Shown: positions 38,817 to 48,385 of the stretch, piece after piece
How positions within the stretch are numbered: position 1 is the stretch's first letter
Layout of the letters: every line of letters starts with the position of its first letter
Assembly: GCF_030409215.1 (NCBI RefSeq)
Contig: NZ_JAUFPL010000017.1
Span: forward strand, 253,138 to 317,137
Length of the DNA: 64,000 nt
Direction of reading: 5' to 3'
Source of the DNA: Halomonas ramblicola
GTDB taxonomy: Bacteria; Pseudomonadota; Gammaproteobacteria; Pseudomonadales; Halomonadaceae
The notes under the pieces: model-generated
The model's input: the letters and a program-made list of their open reading frames with translations, nothing else
What the model was told of the DNA's origin: nothing
The model's database searches: none
Made by a program: the position numbers and the translations under genes

Positions 38817-38854
38817 AAAGCCCCGGTGCCATAGATCGAGACGAGTCCGAGACC

Positions 38855-40177
38855 ATGACCAAGACCGACTCGCGCCTGCTGCGCGCCGAACTGCTGAGCT
38901 TCGATGCCGATCCCGGCGAGGGCGACGTTCCCGCCGCGGGCAGCCTTCGCCACCACGAGGATGGCGCCCTGTGGATCGAGAACGGCCGCATCCGCGCCGT
39001 GGACGACTACGCCCGCCTGGCCCCCGCACTGCCCGAGGACATCAGCGTCATCGATCATCGCGGCAAGCTGATCACTCCCGGCTTCATCGACAGCCACGTC
39101 CACTACGTGCAGTTGGAGATCATCGCCTCCTATGGCCGCCAGTTGCTCGACTGGCTCAACGAGTACACCTTCCCCGAGGAGTTGCGCTTCTCCGACCCGG
39201 AGCACGCCGCGACGCTCTCCGAGGCCTTCCTCGAGGAACTGCTGCGGGTCGGCACCACCACCGCCCAGGTGTTCTGCTCCAGCCACCCCGCCTCGGTGGA
39301 CGCCTTCCTTGCCGCCAGCCACCAGCGCGGCCTGTGCATGCTGGCCGGCAAGGTACTGATGGACCGCCACGCCCCCGAGGACCTGTGCGACGACACCCGG
39401 GGCGGCATCCGCGACACCGAGCGGTTGATCGGCGACTGGCACGGCAAGGGGCGGCTCGGCTACAGCCTGACCCCGCGCTTCGCCCCCACCTCCACCCGCG
39501 AGCAGCTCGACGCCACCGGCGCGATCCTGCGCAGCGACGCGAGCCTCTGGCTGCAGACTCACCTCGCCGAGAACACCGGCGAACTGGACTGGGTGGCCGA
39601 GCTGTTCCCGGGCAGCCGCGACTACCTGGCGGTCTATGAGCGGTCCGGCCTCGTCGGGCCGCGCAGCACCTTCGCCCACGGCATCCACCTGGACCAGGAG
39701 ATGCGTGGCCGCCTCGCCGAGCGCGGGGCGAATCTCGCCTTCTGTCCCAGCTCCAACATGTTCCTGGGCAGCGGCCTGTTCGACCGCCTGGCGGCCCGCG
39801 ACACGGCGCTGAACGTCAGCTACGCCAGCGACGTGGGCGGCGGCACCGACCTCTCGGGCCTGGCGACGCTGAAGGCCGCCTACCAGGTCGGCCAGCTGCG
39901 CGGCCAGCCCCTCACCGCCTGGCAGGGCTTCTATGGCCTCACCCTGGGCAACGCCCGGGCCCTGTCGCTGGACGACCGCATCGGCCGCCTGGCGCCGGGG
40001 ATGGACGCCGACTTCGTGGTCCTCGACCCGGCGGCCACGCCGCTGCTGGCCCGTCGCACGGCACGCTGCCGTGCGCTTTCCGAGACGCTCTTCGCCCTGA
40101 TGATGATGGGCGACGACCGCAGCGTCTTCGAGACCTGGGCCGGCGGCCGCCTCCAGCATCGCCGCGTCGCGACCTGA
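38855..40177 (+). CDS. guaD: Guanine deaminase
   Basis: A 440-residue amidohydrolase deaminating guanine to xanthine, feeding xanthine dehydrogenase. Zinc-binding His81 and His83 lie in DSHVHYVQ; PRFAPTSTREQL, HLAENTGELDWV, FCPSSNMFLGSG and SDVGGGTDLSGL are guanine deaminase hallmarks. ATG at 38855 follows a GAGTCCGAG purine stretch. 125 nt after xdhC. Confidence 0.95.
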   Translation: MTKTDSRLLRAELLSFDADPGEGDVPAAGSLRHHEDGALWIENGRIRAVDDYARLAPALPEDISVIDHRGKLITPGFIDSHVHYVQLEIIASYGRQLLDWLNEYTFPEELRFSDPEHAATLSEAFLEELLRVGTTTAQVFCSSHPASVDAFLAASHQRGLCMLAGKVLMDRHAPEDLCDDTRGGIRDTERLIGDWHGKGRLGYSLTPRFAPTSTREQLDATGAILRSDASLWLQTHLAENTGELDWVAELFPGSRDYLAVYERSGLVGPRSTFAHGIHLDQEMRGRLAERGANLAFCPSSNMFLGSGLFDRLAARDTALNVSYASDVGGGTDLSGLATLKAAYQVGQLRGQPLTAWQGFYGLTLGNARALSLDDRIGRLAPGMDADFVVLDPAATPLLARRTARCRALSETLFALMMMGDDRSVFETWAGGRLQHRRVAT

Positions 40178-40315
40178 TCGTCACCGAATGCCGATGATGG
40201 GGTTGGCATCTTGGCCGGAGTCTGCCCTGAGACAGGGTGGCTCCGGCATTTTTTGCTGCCTCGGAATCCTCTCTTATCCCCTCCGAAGGGCGCCTCGATT
40301 CGACGAAATCGTTAC

Positions 40316-40376
40316 TTGTCCGATCGGTCAATTCTTGCCTATGCTGTACCCGAGGCGATATTGACCATTTGGTCAA
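40316..40376 (+). promoter_or_regulatory. Purine permease promoter flanked by two RutR boxes
   Basis: TTGTCC (40316-40321), 18 nt, TATGCT (40340-40345) fits a sigma70 promoter. Box 1, TTGTCCGATCGGTCAA (40316-40331), overlaps the -35. Box 2, TTGACCATTTGGTCAA (40361-40376), is a perfect match to the E. coli RutR consensus and falls at about +10 to +25. Centres are 45 bp apart. The rest of the 40178-40421 gap shows no gene. Confidence 0.75.
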
Positions 40377-40421
40377 GACATTGCTCAGCGAATCACGATT
40401 CCATCCTCCACACCAACAACA

Positions 40422-41801
40422 ATGGTACTTCCCATGGACTCCAATACCTCCTCCCTGTCAGGCGAGCCACTTCGCACGTCGTCGTCAACGGAAGGACACT
40501 GGCTGGATCGATACTTCGGCGTCAGCCGGCGCGGCTCCACGCTGCGCACCGAGATCCTGGCCGGCATCGCCACCTTCCTGGCCTCGATGTACATCATCGT
40601 GGTCAACCCGGCGATCCTCTCGGATGCCGGCATCCCCTTCTCGGCGGCGCTCTCCGCCACCGTGCTGATCAGCTTCATGAGCAGCCTGGCCATGGGCCTC
40701 TACGCCCGCAACCCCATCCTGGTGGCCCCGGGCATGGGCATGAACGCCCTGTTCACCTACACCCTGGTGCTGGGCGCCGGCCTCTCCTGGGAGGTGGCCC
40801 TGGGCTGCGTCTTCTGGTCCGGCGTGCTGTTCGCCACCCTGGCCGTCTTCAACGTGCGCAAGGCGATCATCGAGGCGATACCCGCCTCGCTGCGCTATGC
40901 CATCACCTGCGGCATCGGGCTGTTCATCACCTTCATCGGCCTGAAGAATGCCGGCTTCATCATCGGCAGCGAGGCCACCCTGGTTACCCTGGGCAGCTTC
41001 GATCCCAGCCTGGTGACCTTCTTCATCGGCCTGATCGCCACCGCCGTCATGGTGATCCTGCGCATGAACGGTGCGCTGATCCTGGGCATCGCCCTCACCA
41101 CCCTGCTGGCCGCCCCCATGGGCCGACTGTGGGGCGACGAGATGATGGTGGAGTGGAGCGGCCTGGCCGCCTGGCCCGACTTCGGCGCGGTGATGCAAGT
41201 GGACATCTGGGGGGCCCTCGAGGTCGCCTACCTGCCGTTCATCTTCGTGATGCTGTTCACCAACTTCTTCGATGCGCTGTCCTGCTTCATGGCGCTCTCG
41301 GAGTCCGCCGACCTCAAGGACGAGGACGGCAACCCGCGCAACCTCAAGCGCTCCATGACGGTGGACGCCTTCGCCTCGATGATCGCCGCCCCGCTGGGCA
41401 CCAGCGCCGCCCAGACCTTCATCGAGTCCGGCGCCGGCGTGGCCCAGGGCGGGCGCACCGGCCTGGTGGCGGTGACCATCGCCCTGCTGTTCCTGCCCTT
41501 CCTCTTCCTGTCGCCGCTGCTCTCGCTGGTGCCGGGCATCGCCACGGCCCCCGCGCTGGTGCTGGTGGGGCTGTTCATGCTGTCGCCGATCGCCAAGATC
41601 GACTGGGGCCGCTACGACGAGGCCTTCCCGGCCTTCCTGGCGATCATCCTGATGCCGCTCACCTACTCCATCACCCTGGGGATCGCCTTCGGCTTCCTCT
41701 CCTTCGTGCTGATCAAGCTGTTCACCGGCAGGTTCGGCGAGATCAAGCCGGCCATGTGGGTCTCCGCCGCGCTCTGCGTGGTGCTGCTGGCCACCACCTG
41801 A
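40422..41801 (+). CDS. AzgA-type NCS2 purine permease
   Basis: A 459-residue NCS2/AzgA-like transporter for adenine, guanine or hypoxanthine with about 13 helices. Signatures: TEILAGIATFLASMYIIVVNP near residue 45, NPILVAPGMGMNALF, the substrate-binding TNFFDALSCFMALSE region, and GTSAAQTFIESGAGVAQGGRTG. Two possible starts (40422, 40434), neither with a clear ribosome site. Preceded by a promoter flanked by RutR boxes; lies between guaD and adenine deaminase, so it supplies the deaminases. Confidence 0.92.
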   Translation: MVLPMDSNTSSLSGEPLRTSSSTEGHWLDRYFGVSRRGSTLRTEILAGIATFLASMYIIVVNPAILSDAGIPFSAALSATVLISFMSSLAMGLYARNPILVAPGMGMNALFTYTLVLGAGLSWEVALGCVFWSGVLFATLAVFNVRKAIIEAIPASLRYAITCGIGLFITFIGLKNAGFIIGSEATLVTLGSFDPSLVTFFIGLIATAVMVILRMNGALILGIALTTLLAAPMGRLWGDEMMVEWSGLAAWPDFGAVMQVDIWGALEVAYLPFIFVMLFTNFFDALSCFMALSESADLKDEDGNPRNLKRSMTVDAFASMIAAPLGTSAAQTFIESGAGVAQGGRTGLVAVTIALLFLPFLFLSPLLSLVPGIATAPALVLVGLFMLSPIAKIDWGRYDEAFPAFLAIILMPLTYSITLGIAFGFLSFVLIKLFTGRFGEIKPAMWVSAALCVVLLATT

Positions 41802-41817
41802 GCCCCCGCCCCCGGAA

Positions 41818-41853
41818 ACGCGACACGGCAGCCCTCGGGCTGCCGTGTCGCGT
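41818..41853. terminator. Strong hairpin between convergent permease and adenine deaminase genes
   Basis: A perfect 16-bp stem (arms 41818-41833 and 41838-41853) with a CTCG tetraloop, 16 nt after the permease stop. No T-run on either side, as for other hairpins in this window. Probably a shared terminator. Confidence 0.75.
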
Positions 41854-41919
41854 GGCGGGATCGGCTCTGCCTGACGTCGAGCGGCCTGGTGGTTGGCCGG
41901 CCCGATCAGGCCGCATCCC

Positions 41920-42915
41920 TCAGTCGCATGCCTCCAGCCGCTCGCGCAGCTCGGCGCGGCGCGCCTCGCCCATGAAGGCCGCCTCGATGGCGTTGCCGGC
42001 CAGCGTCCGGAAGGTCGCCCGATCCCAACCGAAGGCCTGGTGGCAGGCCAGGAAGTTGTCGAGCATGCCGCCGCCGAAGTAGGCGGGGTCATCGGAGTTG
42101 AGGGTGACGTTGAGCCCCTCGGCCAGCAGCCGCGGCAAGGGGTGGTCCGCGAGGCGTTCCACGACCCGCAGGCGCACGTTGGAGAGCGGGCAGACGGTGA
42201 GCACCATGCGCTCGTCGCGCAGCCGCGCCACCAGCGCGGGGTCCTCCAGGCAGCGCACGCCGTGGTCGATGCGACAGACGCCCAGCCGATCCAGGGCCCC
42301 GCGGATGTAGTCCGGCGGGCCCTCCTCGCCGGCATGGGCGACCCGGGCGATACCCAGCCGGGCGGCACGCTCGAACACCTCGACGAACTTCTCCGGCGGG
42401 TTGCCGCGCTCGGCGCTGTCGAGGCCCACCGCGTCGAGCATCTCCCAGTAGGGGGCGGCCTCCTCGAGGAGCGTCATCGCCTCCTCCGCCGGCCGGTCGC
42501 GCAGGAAGGCCATGATCAGCGCCGTTGAGAGCCCCAGCTCGCGCTCGGCACGCCGCCGCGCCAGGGAGAGCCCCTCCATCACCACCGACAGCTCGACGCC
42601 GCGCACCCGGTGGGCCTGGGGATCGAAGTGCAGCTCCACGTGCACCACGCCCTCGGCGTGGGCGCGGCGAAAATAGTCCATGGCCAGCTCAAAGAAGTCC
42701 TCGGCGGTGCGCAGCACGCTCATGCCCTGATAGTAGAGATCGAGGAAGGACTGCAGGTCGCTGAAGTCGTAGGCGGCCCGCACCTCTTCCACCGAGGCAT
42801 AGGACAGCGCGACGCCGTTGCGCTCGGCGAGCGCGAACATCAGTTCGGGTTCCAGGGAGCCTTCGATGTGCAGGTGCAGCTCCACCTTGGGCAGACGCTC
42901 GAGGAAGTCACGCAT
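41920..42915 (-). CDS. Adenine deaminase (Aah1/PA0148 type)
   Basis: A 331-residue zinc amidohydrolase of the adenosine deaminase superfamily. It resembles the Pseudomonas adenine deaminase subgroup: KVELHLHIEGSLEPELMF (His14, His16), VAHAGEEGPPDYI, RIDHGVRCLED, TVCPLSN and the subgroup-typical SDDPAYFGGG. The product, hypoxanthine, feeds XDH. Many databases call this family adenosine deaminase; I favour adenine from the SDDPAYFGG motif. Start at ATG 42915; an in-frame GTG (42927) is less likely. A degenerate RutR-like site lies in its promoter region. Confidence 0.85.
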   Translation of the reverse strand: MRDFLERLPKVELHLHIEGSLEPELMFALAERNGVALSYASVEEVRAAYDFSDLQSFLDLYYQGMSVLRTAEDFFELAMDYFRRAHAEGVVHVELHFDPQAHRVRGVELSVVMEGLSLARRRAERELGLSTALIMAFLRDRPAEEAMTLLEEAAPYWEMLDAVGLDSAERGNPPEKFVEVFERAARLGIARVAHAGEEGPPDYIRGALDRLGVCRIDHGVRCLEDPALVARLRDERMVLTVCPLSNVRLRVVERLADHPLPRLLAEGLNVTLNSDDPAYFGGGMLDNFLACHQAFGWDRATFRTLAGNAIEAAFMGEARRAELRERLEACD

Positions 42916-42957
42916 GGTTCGTCCCACTCCATCAGGTTTTCCCCATCCTGATATAAA

Positions 42958-42973
42958 CTGACCGTTTGCGCAA
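42958..42973. promoter_or_regulatory. Degenerate RutR-like site upstream of adenine deaminase
   Basis: CTGACCGTTTGCGCAA shares its left half exactly with the xdhA operator (CTGACCG) and differs at two positions in the right half (TGCGCAA for TGGTCAA). It lies 43 nt before the start codon of the minus-strand gene, next to a TATATC -10-like hexamer. Confidence 0.45.
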
Positions 42974-42982
42974 AGTCCCCGC

Positions 42983-44953
42983 TCAGTCCAGCTCGCGCAG
43001 GAAGGCGGCCAGCGCCTCGCGGCGCTCGACGAGCCGTGCCTCGGCGGCCTCGCGCTCCGACTCCAGCTCGCCGACGCGGTTCTCCTGGGCCTCGAGGTCG
43101 GTCAGGTAGCGCTGCCCCAGGTCGCTGTCGGTTCCCACGGCGGCCAGGTTGTCGCGCAGGCGCGCCTGGTGGTCGGCGGCCCGTTGCAGGCGCTCGCGGA
43201 TGCGCGACAGCTCGCGCTCCACCTCGGCCACGCCACGACGGTGCTCGAGCAGGTCCTCCAGCCGGCGTGCGGTCGCCTCGTCGGCCGCCTCGCTCCACTC
43301 CATCAACTGCTGCATGCCGGCATCCACCAGGGCCAGGGTCCGACTGCGAGTCAGTTCCTCCCGAGCCTCGACCTCGTGGCCGGCACCGGGCGCCAGGGTC
43401 ACCCCGAGGCGATGGTGGGTGGGCGTGGACGCCACCAGGGCCGGCGAGTCGAAGCGCCAGCCCTGCCGGATCGGATGCTCGATCAGCAGCTCCCGGGAGC
43501 GACGGGCGTCGCTGGTGACGGTGTAGCGCGTGGTGACCCGCGACAGGTGCGTGGCCCGCAGGGCGCCGTCGACGATGGTGACCCGGGTGAGGCGCTCCTC
43601 CGGCCGCGACTCGCTGGAGACGCGCAGCTTGCGATCGGCGGCGAAGCTCGCCAGGCGCGTCTCCCCGGCAGGGACCCCCGGCAGGTCGACGTCCCCCAGA
43701 TGCCCCACCCCCGCCTCGTAGACGGTCACCAGGCCCGGTGGCAGCCAGGTCTCGGTGGCGTTCTCGAGTCGCACGGCGGCCACCGGATGACGCTCACCAC
43801 GCCCCGGCTGGAAGAGCGACACCCGACCGGCGGGCAGCGCGGCATCCACGTAGGGCAGCGACAGGCTGCGTCCCGCCTCCAGGTCAACCGGGAAGGGCAA
43901 CCGCCAGGTGGCCGCGGTATCGCTCTCCATGGCCCGCGCCGGGCGCGCGGGGGCGGCGACGGCATGCTCCCGGGAGGCGTCGGCCGTGGCGGCGGACTCC
44001 AGCAGCGCCGGGGCGTGCCCGCGCATGGTCCCCTCGTCGCGCCTCACGGGCGCCGTGGTATCGGCCCTGACCGGCACCTCGGGCCGGCTCGGCCAGTAGC
44101 GCTCCAGCAGCCGCTGGGAGAGCGACACCGGCGCACCACTGGCGAGGGTCAGCGTCACCCCGTCCCAGTCGCTGCCGCTGGCATTCTCCACCACCGCCCA
44201 GGCCTGCAGCCGAGCCTCCCCGTCGCCATCCAGCAGCAGGCGATAGGCGGTCTTCCAGACCGGTGCGGCCACCACGTAGGCGAGCGTCACCTGGCGTTCG
44301 CCCTCGCCCTCCAGCTCGATGGCGATACGCCGCACCGCCTCGCTGCGCGCCCGCCCGCTCACCGCGACGGCCTGGCGCAGTCGCTCGGCCAGGGCCGCGT
44401 CGAGCACCTCGAGCCGGGCATCGTCGCGCAGCCGCAGGGTGGCCACGGCCCCCTCGGCGTCGAGCACCGCCAGGGTGTGCAGGGTAGCGCCCTGGTCGTC
44501 CCGGCCCGCCGCGTCCACGCCCAGCAGCTGGCCCTCGACACGGCGCCCGCCGGAGGCGACACGCACCGGCACGCCCTGCAGGGTGGCAGCCAACCGGACC
44601 ACCGATCCCAGGTCGTCCGGGCCGAAGGGCAGCCGGCGGAAGGTCTCCTCCAGGGCCGCCAGGCCGTCCAGGCGCATGCCCCGCAACCGCCCGCCGGGAT
44701 CGCGCACCACCAGGCTCTTGAGGATGTCGTTGACCTGCTCCAGGGGAACCCGGAGCTCGAGGGTGCCGTCCCCCTCCAGGCTCGCCACGCGATGGACCTC
44801 CGCCAGGCCACCGGAGGAGAGGGTCACCGCTTCCACGCGCTGCGCCTCTGTCGGGCCCGACGCCGCCAGGCCGAGCAGCCCGACCATGGCCGCCAGCGGC
44901 CCCGGACGGCCGAACCGGGCCCTCCGTCGCGGGCTACGTCCCTTGCCACTCAT
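42983..44953 (-). CDS. Exported DUF4139 protein with C-terminal coiled coil
   Basis: A 656-residue protein with an Arg-rich N-terminus and a signal peptide or anchor (about 20-37, ending TEA). Contains a DUF4139 core: APVWKTAYRLLLDGDGEA and SDWDGVTLTLASGAPVSL, with beta-rich flanks, a Pro/Ala linker at about 290-345, and a C-terminal coiled coil of about 100 residues (ERELSRIRERLQRAADHQ, LESEREAAEARLVERREAL). Function unknown. It follows cydC by 27 nt, so it is the last gene of cioAB-cydDC, an unusual neighbour that suggests a periplasmic or envelope role tied to the bd oxidase or CydDC export. Confidence 0.82.
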   Translation of the reverse strand: MSGKGRSPRRRARFGRPGPLAAMVGLLGLAASGPTEAQRVEAVTLSSGGLAEVHRVASLEGDGTLELRVPLEQVNDILKSLVVRDPGGRLRGMRLDGLAALEETFRRLPFGPDDLGSVVRLAATLQGVPVRVASGGRRVEGQLLGVDAAGRDDQGATLHTLAVLDAEGAVATLRLRDDARLEVLDAALAERLRQAVAVSGRARSEAVRRIAIELEGEGERQVTLAYVVAAPVWKTAYRLLLDGDGEARLQAWAVVENASGSDWDGVTLTLASGAPVSLSQRLLERYWPSRPEVPVRADTTAPVRRDEGTMRGHAPALLESAATADASREHAVAAPARPARAMESDTAATWRLPFPVDLEAGRSLSLPYVDAALPAGRVSLFQPGRGERHPVAAVRLENATETWLPPGLVTVYEAGVGHLGDVDLPGVPAGETRLASFAADRKLRVSSESRPEERLTRVTIVDGALRATHLSRVTTRYTVTSDARRSRELLIEHPIRQGWRFDSPALVASTPTHHRLGVTLAPGAGHEVEAREELTRSRTLALVDAGMQQLMEWSEAADEATARRLEDLLEHRRGVAEVERELSRIRERLQRAADHQARLRDNLAAVGTDSDLGQRYLTDLEAQENRVGELESEREAAEARLVERREALAAFLRELD

Positions 44954-44980
44954 CGGCGCTTCCTCGTCAGGGATTCACGC

Positions 44981-46711
44981 TCAGGTATAGCCGCCGAGGC
45001 GCCCTTCCTCCAGCCGCAGCGCCCGATCGACCCCGGGGGGATCGAAGGGGCCGCCCGTCAGCTGGTGTACCAGGTAGATCACCGCGCGTCCCGCCAGCCA
45101 GGCGTCGAGCCGCGGCGCGAGGCGGGCCACGGTGTCGGCATCCAGGCCGGCGAAGGGCTCGTCGAGCAGCACCAGGTCGGGCTCCAGGAGATGCAGGCGG
45201 GCCAGCGCCAGGCGCCGGGCCTGGCCGCCGGAGAGCCGGCGGCCGCCCTCGCCCACCCGGGTGGCCAGTCCCTGTGGCAGCGATTCGGCCCAGGCATCCA
45301 GGTCCACCCAGGCCAGCGCCGCCCACAGCTCACCCTCGGTGGCGTCGGGGCGGGCCAGGCGCAGGTTGGCCGCCAGGCTGTCGTCGAGCAGGTCGACGCG
45401 CTGGGTCAGGGCGGCGACGCGCCGACGCAGTGCCGCCTCGGGCCAGTCGGCGAGCGCCACCCCGCCCAGGCGGATGCGGCCGCCGGAGGGCGCCAGCTGG
45501 CGCAACACCAGCGCCGCCACGCTGGACTTGCCGGCACCGGAGGCGCCGCACAGCGCCAGCCGCTCCCCCGGCGCCAGATGCAGGGAGACGTCGTCCAGCG
45601 CCGGCGCCAGGGCGCCGGGATAGGTCAGCGAGACCCGCTCGAGCGCCACGCCCAGGGCCCCGGCCGGCGCCTCCTCGCCGCGGGCAGCCTCGGCGGCCGG
45701 CCGGGAGCGCTCGGCCAGGCCATTGAGGCGTTCGGCGGCGCCCCAGGTGGCGCCCAGCCAGGTGAAGGCCGCGGGCAGCCCGGCCAGCGCCTCGCTCATG
45801 GCCAGGGCCGCCAGCGGCATCATCACCGCCAGCGGCCCCGAAAGCTCCCCCGCCGCCCAGGCCCGGGCGGCCAACCACAGCGCCAGCACCAGGGCCGTGC
45901 CCACCAGCAGCGTGACCAGGGCGTTGCCCAGGGCCACCCAGGCGCCGAGGCGCCGCTGGTCGCGGTAGAACCGCGCCTCCAGCGCCTCGACCTCGCGCCG
46001 ATGGTGGCCCAGGCTGCCGTAGGTCTCCAGCTCGGCCAGCCCCTGCAGCTGCTCGATCAGCCGCCCGCGCAGCGCCTCCCGGTCGGCCCCCTGGCGCCGG
46101 CCGGCGGCGAGCCCCAGCCGCGCCTGGCCCAGGGTGAGCCATAGCCAGCCGGCGAGCAGCAGCAGGCCCAGCGCCAGCCCCACCGGCGGGGCCCAGGCCG
46201 CCAGCAGGCCGACCAGGCCCAGGATCGCCAGCAGCGCCACCCCCGCCGGCGCCAGCAGGCGCAGGAAGAGGGCATCGAGGGTGTCGATGTCGGCGGTCAG
46301 GCGGTTCAGCCAGTCGCTGGCGCGGTGACGCATCAGGGCCTGGGCGTCCAGGCCGGCGATCACCGCGAACAGCCGCGCGCGCAGGTCGGCGAGCAGGCGC
46401 AGCACGGTATCGTGGTTGTAGAGGCGCTCCAGGTAGCGCGACACCGTGCGGGTCACGGCGAACAGGCGGATCCCGCCGCCCGGCACATAGACGTCCAGGC
46501 TCGCCGCCATGCCCGCCGCCAGCAGGGCTCCCGTCAGCGCCGAGGCGGTGATAAACCAGCCCGACAGCGCCAGCAGGCCGATGGCCGAGAGCAGCGTCAG
46601 CGCCATCAGCGCGGCGCCGGCGGCCAGGCGGCCGCGGCGCCGGGCCAGCAGCCTCAGCCAGGGCCGCAGCGTCGCCAGCGGCCCGGGCGCCCGCTCACCG
46701 CGATGCCTCAT
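44981..46711 (-). CDS. cydC: Thiol reductant ABC exporter subunit CydC
   Basis: A 576-residue half-transporter, membrane domain then ATPase. CydC landmarks [14 protein letters not shown] and [21 protein letters not shown], then Walker [11 protein letters not shown], signature [13 protein letters not shown], Walker [13 protein letters not shown]. With CydD it exports glutathione/cysteine to the periplasm, needed for bd oxidase assembly. Overlaps cydD by 4 nt. Confidence 0.94.
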   Translation of the reverse strand: MRHRGERAPGPLATLRPWLRLLARRRGRLAAGAALMALTLLSAIGLLALSGWFITASALTGALLAAGMAASLDVYVPGGGIRLFAVTRTVSRYLERLYNHDTVLRLLADLRARLFAVIAGLDAQALMRHRASDWLNRLTADIDTLDALFLRLLAPAGVALLAILGLVGLLAAWAPPVGLALGLLLLAGWLWLTLGQARLGLAAGRRQGADREALRGRLIEQLQGLAELETYGSLGHHRREVEALEARFYRDQRRLGAWVALGNALVTLLVGTALVLALWLAARAWAAGELSGPLAVMMPLAALAMSEALAGLPAAFTWLGATWGAAERLNGLAERSRPAAEAARGEEAPAGALGVALERVSLTYPGALAPALDDVSLHLAPGERLALCGASGAGKSSVAALVLRQLAPSGGRIRLGGVALADWPEAALRRRVAALTQRVDLLDDSLAANLRLARPDATEGELWAALAWVDLDAWAESLPQGLATRVGEGGRRLSGGQARRLALARLHLLEPDLVLLDEPFAGLDADTVARLAPRLDAWLAGRAVIYLVHQLTGGPFDPPGVDRALRLEEGRLGGYT

Positions 46712-48381
46712 GGGATCGCCTCCGGCACGCCGTCCCGCAGCGCCAGGCGGCGGTCGGCCAGGGCCATCAGCGCCGGCTGGTGGGTGGCGATCACCAGGCA
46801 GCGCCCCTCGCCGGCCAGCGCCGCCAGGGCCTCGGCGACCCGCGCCTGGGTGTCGGCGTCGAGGCTGGCGGTGGGCTCGTCGAGCAGCACCAGGGACGCA
46901 TCGGAGAGGAACACCCGGGCCAGCGCCAGGCGTTGGGCCTGGCCGCCGGAGAGGCCGGCGCCCCGCTCCCCCAGGGGCGTGTCGAGCCCCGCGGGCAGAC
47001 CGGCCAGCAGCTCGCCCAGACCGGCCCGCGCCAGCGCCCGGCTCAGGGCCGCGTCGTCGGCCGCCGGAGCGGCCAGGCGCAGGTTGTCCGCCAGGCTGCC
47101 CTGGATCAGCAGCGGCCGCTGGTCCATCCAGGCGATGCGCACGCCCTCGCCCGGGCGGCGGCTGCCCTCGCCGGGGCCGACGAAGCCGGCCAGCAGCTGC
47201 AGCAGGGTCGACTTGCCGGCCCCGGAGGGGCCGGTCACCGCCATCACCGCGCCGGGTGCCAGGCGCAGGTCCAGGGGGCCCAGTACCCGCCCACGACCGG
47301 GATGGGTCACCGTCGCCGCCGCGAGTTCCATCAGGCCCCCCTGGGAGACCGCGTCGACCGGCGTCTCGCCACGCACCGCCGCCGGCTCGGCCTCGAACAG
47401 CACCGCCAGCTCCCGGGCGGCCCCCAGGGCGGCGGCGCGGTCGTGGTAGTGCTGGGCGAGGCTACGCAGCGGCTGGAAGAACTCCGGGGCCAGCAGCAGC
47501 ACCAGCAGGCCGCTGAACAGGGTCAATTGTGGGGCGGGACCGAAGTCGACGTAACCGAGCAGGCCGAAGCCCACGTAGATGGCCACCACGGCGATGGCCA
47601 CCGAGGCGAAGAACTCCAGCACCGCCGAGGAGAGGAAGGCGAGGCGCAGGGTGCGCAGGCTGCGTCGGCGGTAGTCGTCGGCGGCGGCGTGCACCTCGGC
47701 GGTGGCCGCGCGGGTGCGGCCGAACAGCTGCAGGGTGGTCACGGCGCGCACCCGGTCGATGAAGTGGCCCGAGAGCCGCGCCACGGCGGCGAACTGTTCG
47801 CGGTTGAGGCGCTCGGCACCCATGCCCACCAGGGCCATGAACAGCGGGATCAGCGGCGCGGAGAGCAGCAGGAAGAGCGCCGCCAGCCAGTCCAGCCAGA
47901 TCACCGTGGCGAGAACCATCAGCGGCTGGATCACCGCCAGGACCAGTTGGGGCCGGAAGCGGGCGATATAGCCGTCCAGCGCCTCCACCTGCTCCACCAG
48001 CTGACTGGCCAGCGACGCCGAGTGGCGGGCCCCCAGCCACGCCGGCCCCAGCCGCGCCAGGTGGTCCAGCAGCGCGCTGCGCACCCGGGTGCGCAGCCGC
48101 AGGCTCGCCGCCTGGCCCAGGGTCTCCTGGGTGAAGAGCGCCAGGGCGCGCAAGGCCAGTAGCGCCAGCATGCCCAGCGCCGGCAGGAGGAGCTCGGCCG
48201 GCGGCCTCCCATCGGCCAGCAGGGCGTCGACGAAGCGGGCCAGCAGCGCCAGCTGGCCCAGGGTGGCCAGGGTCGCCAGGCCACCGGCGACCACCGCCAG
48301 GCCCAGGCGCCGGCGCTCCGCCGCGGCCAGTCCCGCCAGCCAGCGGGCCGCCTGCCGGGTCGCCTCCCTGCCCTCGACCAC
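46708..48381 (-). CDS. cydD: Thiol reductant ABC exporter subunit CydD
   Basis: A 557-residue half-transporter with six helices and an ATPase. CydD-like [20 protein letters not shown] and [21 protein letters not shown], then Walker [10 protein letters not shown], signature [13 protein letters not shown] and Walker [13 protein letters not shown]. Follows cioB after 4 nt. No small CydX-type open frame fits between them. Confidence 0.94.
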   Translation of the reverse strand: MVEGREATRQAARWLAGLAAAERRRLGLAVVAGGLATLATLGQLALLARFVDALLADGRPPAELLLPALGMLALLALRALALFTQETLGQAASLRLRTRVRSALLDHLARLGPAWLGARHSASLASQLVEQVEALDGYIARFRPQLVLAVIQPLMVLATVIWLDWLAALFLLLSAPLIPLFMALVGMGAERLNREQFAAVARLSGHFIDRVRAVTTLQLFGRTRAATAEVHAAADDYRRRSLRTLRLAFLSSAVLEFFASVAIAVVAIYVGFGLLGYVDFGPAPQLTLFSGLLVLLLAPEFFQPLRSLAQHYHDRAAALGAARELAVLFEAEPAAVRGETPVDAVSQGGLMELAAATVTHPGRGRVLGPLDLRLAPGAVMAVTGPSGAGKSTLLQLLAGFVGPGEGSRRPGEGVRIAWMDQRPLLIQGSLADNLRLAAPAADDAALSRALARAGLGELLAGLPAGLDTPLGERGAGLSGGQAQRLALARVFLSDASLVLLDEPTASLDADTQARVAEALAALAGEGRCLVIATHQPALMALADRRLALRDGVPEAIP

Positions 48382-48385
48382 GGCC

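Noticed and set aside
43169..46144. 991-codon open frame on the plus strand
   Set aside because: It runs antisense through DUF4139 and cydC, is Gln/Gly/Arg/His-rich with no domain, and arises from GC-rich codon bias.
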